From the NCBI GenBank assembly GCA_012932865.1, contig SAXG01000026.1, positions 372,001 to 436,000 of the forward strand: a stretch of DNA of 64,000 nucleotides, in the 5' to 3' direction. This DNA comes from Amylostereum areolatum. Taxonomy: Eukaryota; Basidiomycota; Agaricomycetes; Russulales; Stereaceae. The position numbers and the translations under genes are program-made. Under the pieces are notes generated by a model that was not told where the DNA came from, did no database searches, and saw nothing but the letters and a program-made list of their open reading frames with translations. Below are positions 21,459 through 33,634 of this stretch, in pieces; the first letter of the stretch is position 1; the number at the start of each line of letters is the position of its first letter.

Positions 21459-24400
21459 TTACGAGAAGAAGTACGCCGACGACTTGATCTTGTTCACGTC
21501 GAATTCGCCTTTCTTCGGAAGCTCGGGGAGGATGTCCACGAGGTTGACGAACTTGCCAACCAGTTGACTGTCATCTTCCGTCTCTGCGTCTTCGTCGACT
21601 TCATCCACCGGATCCGCAGTCTTTTTCCGAGGCCCGAGGCCTCGGTCCAAAAGTTTGGCCAGCTCTTGTTTGGTCATCACGGTTTCGCCCTCGTCGACAG
21701 GGGCTGTCTCCGACGAGCTGTCCGCCGTAGATGCCGTAGACAGGGCGATGGCGGCCGTAGCCTCATTGTTTGCCTGCAGCTGACGGAATATCTGGAATGA
21801 CCGCAGTGAGACCAGGGGGACTTTGTGGTCTTTATAGCGTTCGCGGAACTAGCACACGCCGTCAGTAGGACACAAAATAGCGAATAGCGATGTGCATACC
21901 TCGCTCTCCAGACGCGATAGAATATCAGAGGAGTGCAACGCGATGAACGTTTCACGAATGATCCCCGACATTTGATCGATGTCGCAAGGGTGGGTCCAGT
22001 AGGAGTCGTGTACAGATGCGAAATGCAATCCTTGGGTCTACAAGCAAGATTAGCAATGACATAGATAAAACAACATCTTGCGACACACCCGACATTCCAG
22101 CGCAGTCAACAGCATGTGCGTCGCGTCAAGACTATGGATGAAATTAGGAGGGAACGCCGATGCCTGCTTCTGTGAGTTCACTGCGAAGCACATGTTCATG
22201 CTCATATCCTTCCAGTCCTTGGGGAACAAATGACGCTCACCTTCCGCAGGGATGTTGGGATCGGTGATGTACACCGACTGTACGCTTGTCATGATTTGCT
22301 TCCTCTGGACCTTTCGATACGGCTGCACGATAGGGAGGCCTAAGGGCGTAGTCCAAACCACGGCCGTCATCTGCTCCTTTTTCACACGGTTGCTCGTCTT
22401 CCTGTTTTTCGTCGTCTTCCATGCGCCTTTTGGTTTCTCGACCTTCAACGCTTCGTTCAGGCGCTCCTGCGGGTACCGACCTCGCAATCAGGCGGGCAGA
22501 CGTCGTCAGCCAGGTCATGATCTCGTTTGCGCCCTTGAAAAGGTCACCGATGCACTGCAAAACCTACGGAAGCAGGAAGATGAGCGATGCCACCCATCGA
22601 AGGTGTAACGATGGCACGCACCTTCTTCGCAATGTAAGCGGCAGCCAGGTAACACTCTTCGTAGGGAACATCGCCGCGATCCTTCAGCTGCTTTTCGATC
22701 TGTTCGCGAGCTCCTATGAAAGTGACTCCGTAGACGGTCGTCATAACCTGCACGATATCGTAAGATGAGCAGACAGGGGAAGGTGGCACGTCAAACATAC
22801 CGTCTGCTTCACGACCTTTCGAGAGATCTTGCCATTCAGCATCTGAGCATAACGATCGCCCTTCTCCAGATCCTCCGCTATGCGCTTCTCGACCATATTC
22901 GCAACGTAGGTGTACACGTCCGATGGCCGGTCGCCGACATCGAGGTTAACTTGCTTCGCGCCGACAGCATCGCCGCCGAGCGCGGCGTAGTGCTGCAAAC
23001 CGTTGCAAGTACCATCTTGGTGTATCGGAAGTGGGCAGACGTATTCCAAGGGATTCGGGGAGTCCAGTGCCGCTTTCAGTTGCATGCAAGTCGACAGACA
23101 CTGCCAAGGATCGTCCGCTTTTTTCCACCAGCCACGACCCTGAAGGAAAAAATGTTAAGTTCCGAAATGTTGTGGGAGAGGACTAGATGACTCCTTACGT
23201 TGAGAGGGTTCTCTGCACTGTCGTAGATATCCGCCACGCGTTGGTCCACGAAATCGACACGTTCGTCGAAAGTTGCCTTATCGTAACCGTACAAATTCGC
23301 CAGATGGATTTTGAGCCATCGAAGACCGCGTTCTCCAAGAGGCTTCCCTTCCGAAAATAGCAAGAGACCGCGACTAAGATCGTCGCCAATGTGGTTGAGG
23401 TGAGGTGGTAGAGGGTACGCGCGGCCGCGGAAGTCCATGTTGTGAGGCATGTAGAACACGTCGTTCAAGAACTGAATAATAATAGTTCAGCATCACCCAA
23501 CTACGGTAAAAAAGTGGCCTTACCGCACGAGCAATCTCAATCTTGTAGTTAACGCTGCAACGATCAGAGTGGTTGCTTGCCTTGTTCTGGGTCCAAGCCC
23601 TCTGACGGGTAAGGTAGACCACTCGAGCCTTTTGGTCGACGTCCATGTTCTCTGGCCTCTCCGGCTCTGGCTCGTCGTACGTAGCCGGGGGCAGCTTCCC
23701 TAGACGTTGACCCGAGTTCCACACTTCCAGGACGACGTCAAAGATGGCACGATTGATTCTCCATGGCGTCGAGCCAAGCACATCGAGTCCAGCGAAGACC
23801 AGCTCCACGTTTCCGAGTGCGGACGCATGCTTAAGATACGTCTGCTGCTCTTGTGAATCCTTGAAGCGCATCACCGAAGCTGTGAAAACGTTAGCTGGCG
23901 ACGGTATATGCGAGAAACGAACGTACTCTTGTTGTAGATATAACCGCCATCGTCGTGGCTAAGCCATGCCTTGGGCTTGACCAGCATCGGAAGATGACGC
24001 GGGTGAAGGGTCGTTCGTAGATTCTCCTTAGCCAACTTCTCCGAGACCGCTGGGTTGGCTCTGATGACACCGAGCTTGAACCCGCGCAAATACTCGTAGG
24101 AGTGGGAAAAAGCAGGTTGCTCCTCCGTAATCTCCTCACCGTTGAGTGTGGCCCTTCGCACGACGGTGGCGACGTCCATAAGCCGGTCGACCAAGAAACC
24201 ACCAACACGGACGCGGACCGACTGCGTCCAATCGCTGGTCCACTCCTCCGAGTCCTCCATGTACTTGCGTGCCGTCACCCGACGTGCGTGGAGGTCTTGA
24301 TAGCTGGACAATGAAAAATATCCATGTTCGCGCCGCGTGGCCGATGAAGGAACGGCAATGTTATTCTTCTTGCACATCTCGGCCTTGTACTCCATCTCGA

Positions 24401-25966
24401 CAGCCTTGCCTACGATCAGAAGGGCTCGAGCCGTTTTCATGCCATCGGTGACCCCGCCGGTTCCCTGCATACGCATGAGCTCCAGGATGACGATGAGAGA
24501 GAGTTTCTCGGGCTTGACAAGGGACAAGAACGGGCCAATGCGTGAGCCCTGCTCTCGCATACCTGACGGAGTATATGTCAATGGCATGCAGAAACGGTCG
24601 TTGTGAAGATGCTCACTGAAATAGTCTTCTTCCCTGAGTACGCGAGAAATGTCGGCCGTCAACCGGACCTTCAGTTTTTTATGCCATTCCCACATCCACT
24701 GCTGCAGATCTGGCTGCCGGAGCTTCCCGTCGTCCAGTTGGAGGTCCTGGAAAACCTCTGCTTGACGCCGTAAACGTTCTATAGCAACCTCGTATACCGA
24801 TTCCTCCAACAGCTTTTGCCGCGAGGCCAAATCCTCCGAAAGCGCGCGTTTTGCAAGCGTAACGTGAGCAAGATGCTTGCGAAGCACATCTAAGTTGAAC
24901 GGGATCTCCTGTGATGTCGAACCCGTCGGAGTACCGGTTTCGTCGACGACATCCTGCGTGCCATGTTAGTGAAATCGACCAGACGCATCGACGGCGGTGC
25001 GTACCTTCGTAACAGTAACGGGATTCACTTCGGGAACGCCCTCGAATGGATCGGGCATGGTGCTCCCAAGCATCTCGGCCTGGCCGAGTTCCGTCACGAC
25101 TTTGCCGAGGTTGAGATCAACCGCTGCCTTGGAGAGGAGGTGGATGAGCTTTTGGGCCTCCTCGGACGAGCTGATAGAGCGGTCGGCGACAACCATGCTG
25201 ACGGAGAGCTGGCGGTCGAGAAGGCCGCGCAGAAGGGAGGCGGGTGAATGGGCCGTGATGTCGTCAAGCCGTGTCGGCGAGTCTTCTGCGGAGAATCTGA
25301 GCCAAGCCAGAAGGGCCAGCGTGTACGTCCCGGCATTGGGGTTGACATTGTCGTGCACGTTCTCCATGTCGTCGAAAAGTGTCCCACGCATCTTCAACCC
25401 ATACCGACGCATAGGGCGGCTGCATTATTGCCATCCCAAGGTACGCTTCAATAAACGAGTTGTACAGCCGCGTCTGGAGGACGGGGTCACCAGGCCTGGT
25501 GCGACGGAGCTCTTCGAAGATCTGCTTCGCTCGCCGAACGTCGTGCATATTGTGCAAACACGCGTCCATGACAGCAAGTAGGTCGCTGGTGGGCGAATCG
25601 GTGAAATATGCATCGTTCTCCGCTGACTTTGCATCCTTGGGGAGCGGCACCGGGACGATGGTATACGAGGTACGGGAACGGAGGAAGGAGTGCATGTCAC
25701 TCGTGTAGGGGTCGGTGTTCGCATTACTGAGCTGGGATGGCGACGAAGGATGCGGAGAGAAAAGGAGGGTAGTTTGGCGGCACGGCAGATGCGGGAGCGG
25801 CGGACACCTCGGCGTTGTTGCGTCGGGAGGGTGTAGAGTAACGTGCAGGGCGTGGCAGAGCCTGTCGGGAGTAGGCATTCGGGGTGGGACGTAGCAGGCG
25901 TTGTCGCGACGACAGCAAAGTCGTCTCGACATTTTTTTGCGCTGCTTTGCGACTGAGAGGGATCAT
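21459..25966 (-). CDS. RPO41: Mitochondrial DNA-directed RNA polymerase (T7-like), full-length copy
   Basis: The chosen start at 25966 ([20 protein letters not shown]) begins an Arg/Ser-rich mitochondrial presequence. An N-terminal PPR-like domain and a thumb region follow. Then comes the T7-type polymerase core: [20 protein letters not shown], motif [19 protein letters not shown] with the catalytic Asp, motif [20 protein letters not shown] (split by an intron), [11 protein letters not shown], and motif [10 protein letters not shown] with the second catalytic Asp. It ends [10 protein letters not shown]. It transcribes the mitochondrial genome. The frame breaks by one extra base at about 25735, 25394 and 22465. 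The first is absent from the duplicate at 54.2 kb, while the second is present in both copies. The polymerase core is otherwise complete. Segment 23293-26061 is repeated inverted at 54233-57000. Confidence 0.9.
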
Positions 25967-26061
25967 GGCGATGGGGGGCAGCGTCGGGAGCGTTGAAGGC
26001 GTTGAAGGCGGCGCGCTCCTTCGTCGTTGGAAGCAACGAACGAACGCTTCCTCGACGGCGG
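23293..26061 (-). repeat. Inverted segmental duplication, copy 1 (in full-length RPO41)
   Basis: This segment matches 54233-57000 in reverse complement. Lengths are 2769 and 2768 bp; the single-base difference is the extra T near 25735. Every translated block I compared is identical except for one A/G change near an intron end (TATTATTC here, TATTGTTC in copy 2). The right limit is 5' of the start codon, and the left limit is inside the exon encoding IHLANL. Confidence 0.92.
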
Positions 26062-26738
26062 CGCACGCGACATCGCCGACAATTTTTCTCACGAATACCT
26101 TTTACGTAAGATTGCCATCCCGAGTTCGCGCCTCGTCTCTCGTCCAGCCTGGCCCTCACACAAGACCACACACTATCATGTTTCTTGCTTGGTTAGCGCA
26201 TTGCGCGCGGCTGCACATCTCCAAAGAAGCTTTGGCCCCTCTACATGCAGCTCCTTACTGCCCCCTTTGACTTATGACGCCCGCGGTAGGCTCGAGGCCG
26301 CTCGACTGACGCTGACTGTGACGGCATCGCCGTGTGCGCGCGTCCTTGACAAGGCTCGAATGATTGTCTGATGTGGATGGGAGCGTTCGCGGCCACTCTA
26401 GACGGTAAACAGGCCTTCCCCTGGATGTTCACGCACTCATACCATCCGGAGATTATGGACACAACGCAACCCCCATACGTCAAGTCCACCAAACTTGACT
26501 AATCTGTTGCCAGGTCGGCGAAGCTTTCACGCCTTCTGGGGCTGGCAATCTGTAATGGCAGTTTGTTCCGTCGCTCGTTTGAGAAGTCTGTGTAACGGTG
26601 CGTGGCGTAAGATCGGGTACATGAACTGGACAGGGTTCAAATGCAAACAACACCCCATGACATCTGATAACCCACCAGTACGTCGTTACTCGTGTATGCG
26701 CCATCTGGGCTGAAAAACTGACAGGAGCACTGTAGGAC
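25967..26738. other. Intergenic region, divergent RPO41 / F-box-like promoters
   Basis: The first ~95 bp next to RPO41 belong to the duplicated block. The remainder shows no supported coding frame. Promoters of both divergent genes should lie here. Confidence 0.45.
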
Positions 26739-28099
26739 ATGTCTGCAGCAGCAGAGAATCTTTCCCTGTTCCAGCTGCAAGGTGGAGCTGAACACTCAAC
26801 CGCACTTCAAAGCCAAGAAGACGTCCATCTTGTGACCGCGATGCGAGGCCTTCATGTGGGTGTTGGGCGGTTACAACTGGTTCTATTCCCCTCAAGCGTA
26901 TGGGACCACCTATTTGACGAGCTCCAACCTGATTCGCGCGTTGCCCTCGCGTCCACCTGTCGCCTTTTCCGCCAGTGGAACCACCGAGTGTACGAAGTCA
27001 TCATTTTTCGTTCCGACAAATCGCTCCGCCAGCTCCTCCATTCCGTCTCCTGCCTCGTATCCGTGCTCGTTGAAAATAGCATGTATTCCGAGGCGGTGCG
27101 CAAGATCGACGTCCAGGGATGGAGCTCTCGCAATACCGACGACGACCTCATTCGGCTCGACGAGGCTCTCGCAGCCTTTCTGGCCTGCACGCCTGCCCTC
27201 GAGACCCTCGTGTTATCACTTCGACAGTTGGCAGTACCTACCCTCACCCGACATTTACATGACAGTTTCGTAAGCATAAACCTTCCACTACCTCTCCTCT
27301 TTCCTAATAGCATCCCTTTCATCGCGTGATCGTAGCTTCATGGACGCCTCGGACATATTCGCCGTCTTTCCATCGACGGGAAGCTCTTCCTGAACATCGT
27401 CAACACCTGTTTAACGGGCCTCTCATTATCTGGTATGACGAGCATCCGCCTCGTAGTCAACTACTACGACCAGTGGATGGAAGGGTTTACTCCATGCTAT
27501 ATCCATACCATAGGCGCCTTTGTCCCTAAACTCGAAGAGTTGGTATTGGACCAGACCGGCATGTCGAAGGCTTGCATGTTACCCGGAGATTTGGTCAGCG
27601 GTGCATATCTTTCTTCCACCCGCACAGATTACCGACGCCTAAATTTTAGCACGAATGGGCAGCTTCCTTCCGGAGCATTCCACATTTACAACGTCTGGTG
27701 CTGGCGAGCCTCTTTGTCATCGATATGCATGCCGAGTGGTTGCGCGAAGACGACGGCTACGACAACATGGTCGTCGACTCCGAGGATGAGAACGTATCAC
27801 CCATGGAGATGGTGGAAGACGACGACTATTGCTCTACCTTCAACTACAACCTTTGCATGCTCGCGGCCTGGACTGATGCATTCTTCGACGAACACCTACG
27901 TCTTCCTCCGCCATTCTCAGAGATATGGTTCCTTGGCATCGATCTCCTTCCCAACTCTCCAGGGCATACGGTGGGTGGAAGCGTAGGCTACCGCCAGAAA
28001 ATTACACACGAGAGGGAAGGAGAAGAGGATATCGTCCACTTCATAATCACCCCTGCCCCGACGCGCTCTAGTTGGTGGTGGGATCGTCTCGATCTGTAG
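26739..28099 (+). CDS. F-box-like protein with introns
   Basis: The N-terminal part contains an F-box-like motif: FPSSVWDHLFDELQPDSRVALASTC followed by RLFRQWNHRVYEVI, residues about 50-95. A Leu-rich region follows (IDVQGW, ETLVLSLRQL, VPKLEELVLDQTG). The C-terminal exon is acidic in its middle and ends RSSWWWDRLDL at 28099. Coding frames are 26739-27270, 27330-27600 and 27700-28099. One intron lies between the first two, and a further intron or a frame break at about 27605-27695. SCF substrate-receptor function is an inference from the F-box; the motif is weaker than in the genes at 6898 and 13823. Confidence 0.6.
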
Positions 28100-28465
28100 T
28101 CTCTTCCGAGATGGTCAACTGCTACTTACTCGGAGTGTGGGTGCTGAGCGCTGAGCGTTGAGCGTTGAACGTGGACCTCAAGTATACATAGCAATTGAGC
28201 ATGAAGATTGAAGATTGAATGTAGCAGAGCCATACTTGCATCTATAAATGAGTACTGTACTTGTGTGACAACGTCTCCGTCGGAGCGTGCGCGTGAGTGG
28301 TTTGGATCTCAGTACTTATGTATCTACATATGACCCTCTATGATCTCACACGCCCCCTTGTCATTGCAATTTGCACCGTTCGTTCTGTTTCACCACCCGC
28401 TCTGTCTTTCTTGAAGCTCGAGCGAATTTTCTTCTAGTTTTCGTCCGTCTCGAAATTTGAACACC
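28100..28465. other. Intergenic region with small tandem repeats
   Basis: Contains GAGCGTTGAGCGTTGA-type repeats (about 28140-28170) and GAAGATTGAAGATTGA (about 28203-28218). It should also contain the HEM4 promoter. No coding frame is seen. Confidence 0.45.
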
Positions 28466-29478
28466 ATGGGTGTCCCGGTACTTCTTCTGCGTGCGCCTAC
28501 TTCGGAACCCGACCGGTATGAGTCGGCACTGCGCGACAAATCGTTCTACCCATTCTCTCTCCCCGTTCTCGAGACGGTACTTCATGTCCATAAACTCAAG
28601 AACATCATCGCACAAGAACCGGCGGATTCGCATGCTATCAGTGGGGTGATAGTGACCAGTGCAAGGGCGGCGGAAGCATGGGGACGCGCAGTTGATGAGC
28701 TGCTCGAAGGTGCACACCCAGCTTTACTCGTATTTCACCACGAATACGTTCTCACAATGCCTGTGTCGTAGATCGAGATCACGATCTCCGCGGGTGGCAC
28801 CAGGACTGGAGTCAAATCCCATTTTATACCGTCGGCCCCTCGACGGCATCTATCCTCGCCTCACTCTCCGGATCGCCAGCATCATCGACCAACACACGCT
28901 CTCGCCTCTGCCCACGGGATATTCGTGGTGTCGATTCCGGGAATGCAGAACGTCTGGCGCGATTTATTCTAGAGGATGTCGCCAGCTCTGCATCACAATC
29001 ACTGCTCTATCTCACGGGGGACAAAAACCGGGACACACTCCCTAACATCATCCACAACGAAGGCCACAACAACGTAACTCTCAGAGAAGAGCAAGTGTAT
29101 GACACGGTGGGTGTTAACCTGGACACCTTTGACCATAATGTGATCCATGCCACGACTGGCATCCATAGTGCGTGCTTCCAACCTCCATACAGTTACAGCC
29201 ACTCACAATCATGTATACCGTTTGCAGCGACAGACCCGTGGTGGATTGTATTCTTCGCTCCGTCTTCTGCCGCACACGTTCTTTCTGTTCTCCCCCGACA
29301 CTTCCAGTTGCCGACCACGACCAATACGTGGAACAGTGGAGTGTATCGTGCTCGAATAGCCTCCATTGGGCCCACAACGGCCGATGCTCTACGTAACAAG
29401 CACAACCTTGCTGTAGCAGTAGTGTCACCCGAACCGAACGCGGACGCTCTCGCAGAAGCTTTGGCTGGGGTTGTGTGA
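28466..29478 (+). CDS. HEM4: Uroporphyrinogen-III synthase (haem biosynthesis)
   Basis: The protein starts MGVPVLLLRAPTSEPDRYES. It carries the family blocks GVIVTSARAAEAW near residue 65, PFYTVGPSTASILASL after the first intron (28710-28771, boundary exact in frame), LLYLTGDKNRDTLPNII, and the C-terminal WWIVFFAPSSAAHVL, ARIASIGPTTADAL and SPEPNADALAEALAGVV before TGA at 29476-29478. The enzyme cyclises hydroxymethylbilane to uroporphyrinogen III with inversion of ring D, in the cytosol. One or two further introns lie between VYDT (about 29105) and DPWW (about 29235); their exact ends are uncertain. No frame break is needed. Total length of about 270 residues fits the family. Confidence 0.88.
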
Positions 29479-30404
29479 CATGACCTTGAACTTTCGAATA
29501 TGAAAGCTCACATCATTGTAGTAGTCTGTAGTCCACCGGGCATCCCGCCTTTCCATGCGCCACACTTCTGAGGGTAAATGTCAACGCAATTCTTATGCTC
29601 CCCCGATCTCCCGTCCCTGCCAATTCCTCGGGCAGCATTGGAACTTGAAGGGTACACAACTTGTACAATTGTCAAGCTCAAGCTCGGTTGTCGACGTATA
29701 AATCTCCCTACTTGTCCAGGCTTACGCCGTGAATTATCACGGAGGGTACGACAAGTTTTGTACTCAAACTGCAAGGTGGACCGCTGGAAGAAATGAACAA
29801 GTGCTCCCCGGCGGGCAAACCGCCACCTTCCAATATAGATACGATACTGGACATTGGACAGTGGACAAAATCAACATCAAACACATGTTTACCTATAGCA
29901 TATACCACTACTAATAGCACCATGCAGATCCCAATGCACAGAGCAGCCAGTAAGTAGAGTCAAGAAAGTCAAACCACCGCCGACCGACCGCACAAGAGTT
30001 TTCCCGCGTCCACGGTCGCAAGCGGCCCTGAGCGAATCAACGCGAGCTGCTTTCTTCACACTGTGACTTCGCCCGTAATGCCCATTGCCCACCGCCGGTA
30101 AGCGAACCCCGCGCGCCGTGACATCTCCATAGCCTCACTTCCCATATCCCCATCCCTCCATCACGAGTTTCCTCGAGGCCCTCTCCAGCGTTCCGCATAG
30201 CGGCCAGTTCGGCTCACATTTTCTGCGTTATCCCGGGTCTCTCTGGCCGCGCATTGCTGACGGAGATCAACCTCTACATTGGCACTCTTATTTTAGACCA
30301 CGTCAACACGCGATTGGTTGAAGAGCCAAGGGTATTTTGCAGCAAACCCGTTATACCCAAGGTTATACCCATACCCACTGTCCATTCATACCACCACCTC
30401 CACG
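29479..30404. other. Intergenic region, KRE6-like promoter
   Basis: No supported coding frame is found in about 925 bp. The right end is the promoter and leader of the KRE6-like gene, with a pyrimidine-rich stretch just before the ATG. Confidence 0.45.
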
Positions 30405-33108
30405 ATGTCGCATTTCACCGCGCCTCTTCTGAGCTATAGAGATTCCACTGCGTCGGGTGCGTCGGGCTCGACGGCAAGTCTGCTGGACCCTCCCACTCGA
30501 TATGGATCACCGGTACGCCCTCCTCGTGCATCCGCGATCGGCAGTCTAACAGCGTTGTTATAGGCACCTTCCCAGATTTCAAAGGTACGTTATCCTTGCC
30601 AACACCCTTCACGAATTCAGTCTCTCATTATCCTGCCGTAGTACTCTTTCGGACCTGACCCGGTCATGTCCCAAGCAGTGGAATGGTCTGACGCGCCCGA
30701 AGCCGACGATGAGCTGCATAATCCTGATCCCAAGAATGCCGGGCACGGTAGAGGGCACATCTTCACTTTCCGCGGGATCGCCAACCTAGGGTTCCTTCTT
30801 ATCCTTGCGGTCGGAATTATGATACTATTGTGCGACTTTCTTCCACGTTCCTACGCATAACGCTTGTACTTACACAACTTTTCAGCGCCGGTCAGCTGTG
30901 CTCATAGCTCCAACCACAGTTTGCACTAACGTTTGAACCACCGGCAGGATATCCGCTATACAGTCATTTTACCGCACACCACCAGACAACCCAAGGGGCG
31001 TTTGGTCTTGGTGGGACAAATGCGTCTGGACAAGTTCCCGCATTTCCCAACCCCGGCTTCCCCGAGTTAATCGACGTTCACACTCCGAAGGAAGCTTATA
31101 CGAAGACATCGTTTCAGAGTCCCGGGGACGAGTGGGATCTTGTATTTTCTGACGAGTTCGAGGTGGATGGGCGTTCTTTCTACCCCGGTGATGACCCGTA
31201 TTGGGAGGCAGTAGATTTGTGGTATTGGGGTACGGTGAGTAGTATACATGACAGTCCTATTGTTGGTGCTGACCAGGAGCGGCGTAGATGGACTTGGAGT
31301 GGTATGATCCAAGACAAGTGACGACGGAGGGCGGGCATCTAAAGCTCACTTTGGACATAGCCGAGCCGAGTCTCAATCACAACCAATCGTACATCTCGGG
31401 CATGGTACGAGCATCCTCAGCTCTCATATGCAATGTTCCTACCGCTTTATGTAACTATCCTTGTGCAGGTGCAATCTTGGTAGGTTTTCTCCGGTGCTTT
31501 TGCTGGTCGGGTTTTAAACTCTCGAAGGAATAAATTCTGCTTTACGGGCGGACTTATTGAAGGCGCGTTTCTGCCCATCCACACGGTTTCTTTGCTTTGA
31601 CGAATGTATCGTTCATAGTGTCGGTGCAACTACCCGGAACCAATTCTAAACCGTGAGTTCCTACCTATGGATACAATTGTGTGCGTTGACAGACCGACCC
31701 AGTGGTCTCTGGCCCGCCGTGTACGTCACTCGTTATAAGTGTCTCTCTCGTCATTGAACTGCCCTCAGCTGGACCATGGGGAACTTAGGTATATTATTGG
31801 TCCATCTTTTCGTGCAAGTAACTCACGGTTAGACGGATGTATAAGGTCGCGCAGGATTCGGCGCGTCACTCGAGGGCATGGTGCGTCCTCCGTGGCATCG
31901 GCGAACCGAAACCCCCCGTTTAAACACCCTTCCAGTGGCCATATACTTACGATGCCTGCGACGTCGGGACACTTCCTAACCAAACTTATCCGGGAACAGC
32001 CCTTCCTGAGGCGGCAGTTACAAATGGCGATCCTGAAGCGAACAATATGCTAGTAAGCTGATTCCTCCACCCCATCTTTGAAGTCCGTTAACCATGCATC
32101 AGTCGTACCTTCCAGGACAGCGACTATCAGCGTGCACCTGTCCCGGCGAGATTCATCCGGGCCCAATACGTTCCAATGGCTCGTTTGTCGGGCGTGCTGC
32201 CCCTGAAATCGACATCTTTGAAGCGTTGGCCAATGCAGGCTTCGGTCAGGTCTCTCAGTCTGCTCAGTGGGCACCATTCAATGTCTGTAACTCTATGTTC
32301 CGCGCCAGCTCCACAGGCTTATACGCCTATTTGGATTTCTGTAGGCTGCGTATAATTTGACGAACATTCCGGAAAATGTCAAGATATACGACTCAACCGT
32401 CGCCTCGTTGAATGGCTACATCGGTGGCAAGACGCAGCAGACAACGAGCGGTCTCGTAACGACAAACCAAGACTGTTACGAGCTTGAGAAGGGGTGTTTC
32501 AGTGTCTACGGATTCGAGTATAAACCTGGGTGCGTGTCGTTACCACGGGTTTCACTTCTGTCTTGGTCTAATAGGTGGTGTACGTAGGTTTGACGACGCA
32601 TATATCACCTGGATCGTCAATGACACTGCAGTATGGACGCTTGAGGGTGCTGGGCTTGGCCCAGACGCACTCACTGAAATCTCTACGCGGCCAGTCCCGC
32701 AGGAGCCAATGGTGAGTGTTACGTCGTACTTCCGTGCTTTTTTGTCTAATTTCTGCGCCTAGTACATCATCGCAAACCTGGGTTTCTCCAAGAACTTCGC
32801 ACACAATCTTGACCCTAGTACAATTAAATTTCCTACATCGATGCTTATCGACTACGTGCGTATTTACCAGCCCAAAGGCTCCCATAATATTGGCTGCAAC
32901 CCTGCGGATTTCCCTACCACGGATTACATCGAACAGTGCGTCTTACATCCCTTTTCCAAATACGTTTTTAGACCTTGCCATCGTCGTACTCACTCTGTTG
33001 ACAAGATTCTACGAGGCTTATACAAACCCGAACCTCACACTCTGGGGCTCTGGTGGCTACGGCCAGCCGCTGCCTAAGAACCGCCTGAAAGATACCTGTT
33101 CGACCTGA
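30405..33108 (+). CDS. KRE6: KRE6/SKN1-type beta-1,6-glucan synthesis protein (GH16 fold)
   Basis: A type II membrane protein. A short Ser-rich cytosolic N-terminus (MSHFTAPLLSYRDS) is followed by one transmembrane segment (IANLGFLLILAVGIMILLC). A GH16-like lumenal domain comes next: DLVFSDEFEVDGRSF, QSWNKFCFTGGLIE, LWPAVWTMGNLGRAG, the catalytic-type motif APEIDIFEA (E-x-D-x-x-E), SVYGFEYKPG and the C-terminal LIDYVRIYQPKG and GYGQPLPKN, with stop at 33106-33108. Proteins of this family act in the secretory pathway and are needed for cell-wall beta-1,6-glucan. Roughly a dozen introns of 45-60 nt are present, and all exon frames join cleanly. One intron, 31563-31618, has a GC donor. This gene shows no frame breaks, in contrast to several neighbours. 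Confidence 0.9.
31563..31618 (+). other. Possible GC-AG intron inside the KRE6-like gene
   Basis: The exon ends ...GGLIE with phase-1 G and the intron starts GCGCGT and ends GTTCATAG. The next exon then reads VSVQLPGTNSKP, as in KRE6 homologues. The nearest GT (GTTTCTG, four bases further) does not keep the frame. Length is 56 nt. A base-call error at the donor is the alternative. Confidence 0.6.
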
Positions 33109-33634
33109 AGTGCCTGTGGCTACCCCATCGACGATCCATTAGTGTGCACCTACTTACCATATTTCCATCGCCCGCATATTACCCTCTTCATTGTTCAATC
33201 CCCACGTATACATCGCTGTCGTCCCTGCTTACTGATATCGAGTTCTCCCCCATTCCTTCATCGCCACACTCGTTAGACCTCTCGTACTTACTTACATGGG
33301 ACAATTCGCAGCTGGATGATATTGCATAGATTCACACTCGTCTGTACTACTAACAATATGACATGCGGCCCATATCACTTTATTAATGCTCTTCGGAGTC
33401 CATTGCACTGATCTTTGAGTTATTGACTCTGTCGTCCCAGTGGTTTCCCAGAGGCAGAGTTGTCTCGCTGTCCTGATTGGTTGCAGGTTGATGGGGTTTT
33501 GAACTGTTTCGCGGTTTCCCACTGAACGTAAGAGTAAACAGAGAGGGGGCAATACGTAGTTGAAGTGAATGAGACAGGAGATGTACATATGGCATGAGTG
33601 TATGTATGTATGATTGGCGAGCGGGCGGCATACT
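33109..33634. other. Intergenic region after KRE6-like gene
   Basis: A CT-rich 3' region of the KRE6-like gene is followed by unassigned sequence. No supported coding frame. Confidence 0.4.

Noticed and set aside
26625..26650. GGTTCAAAT, like a tRNA T-loop
   Set aside because: No acceptor stem, anticodon arm or A-box at the right distance.
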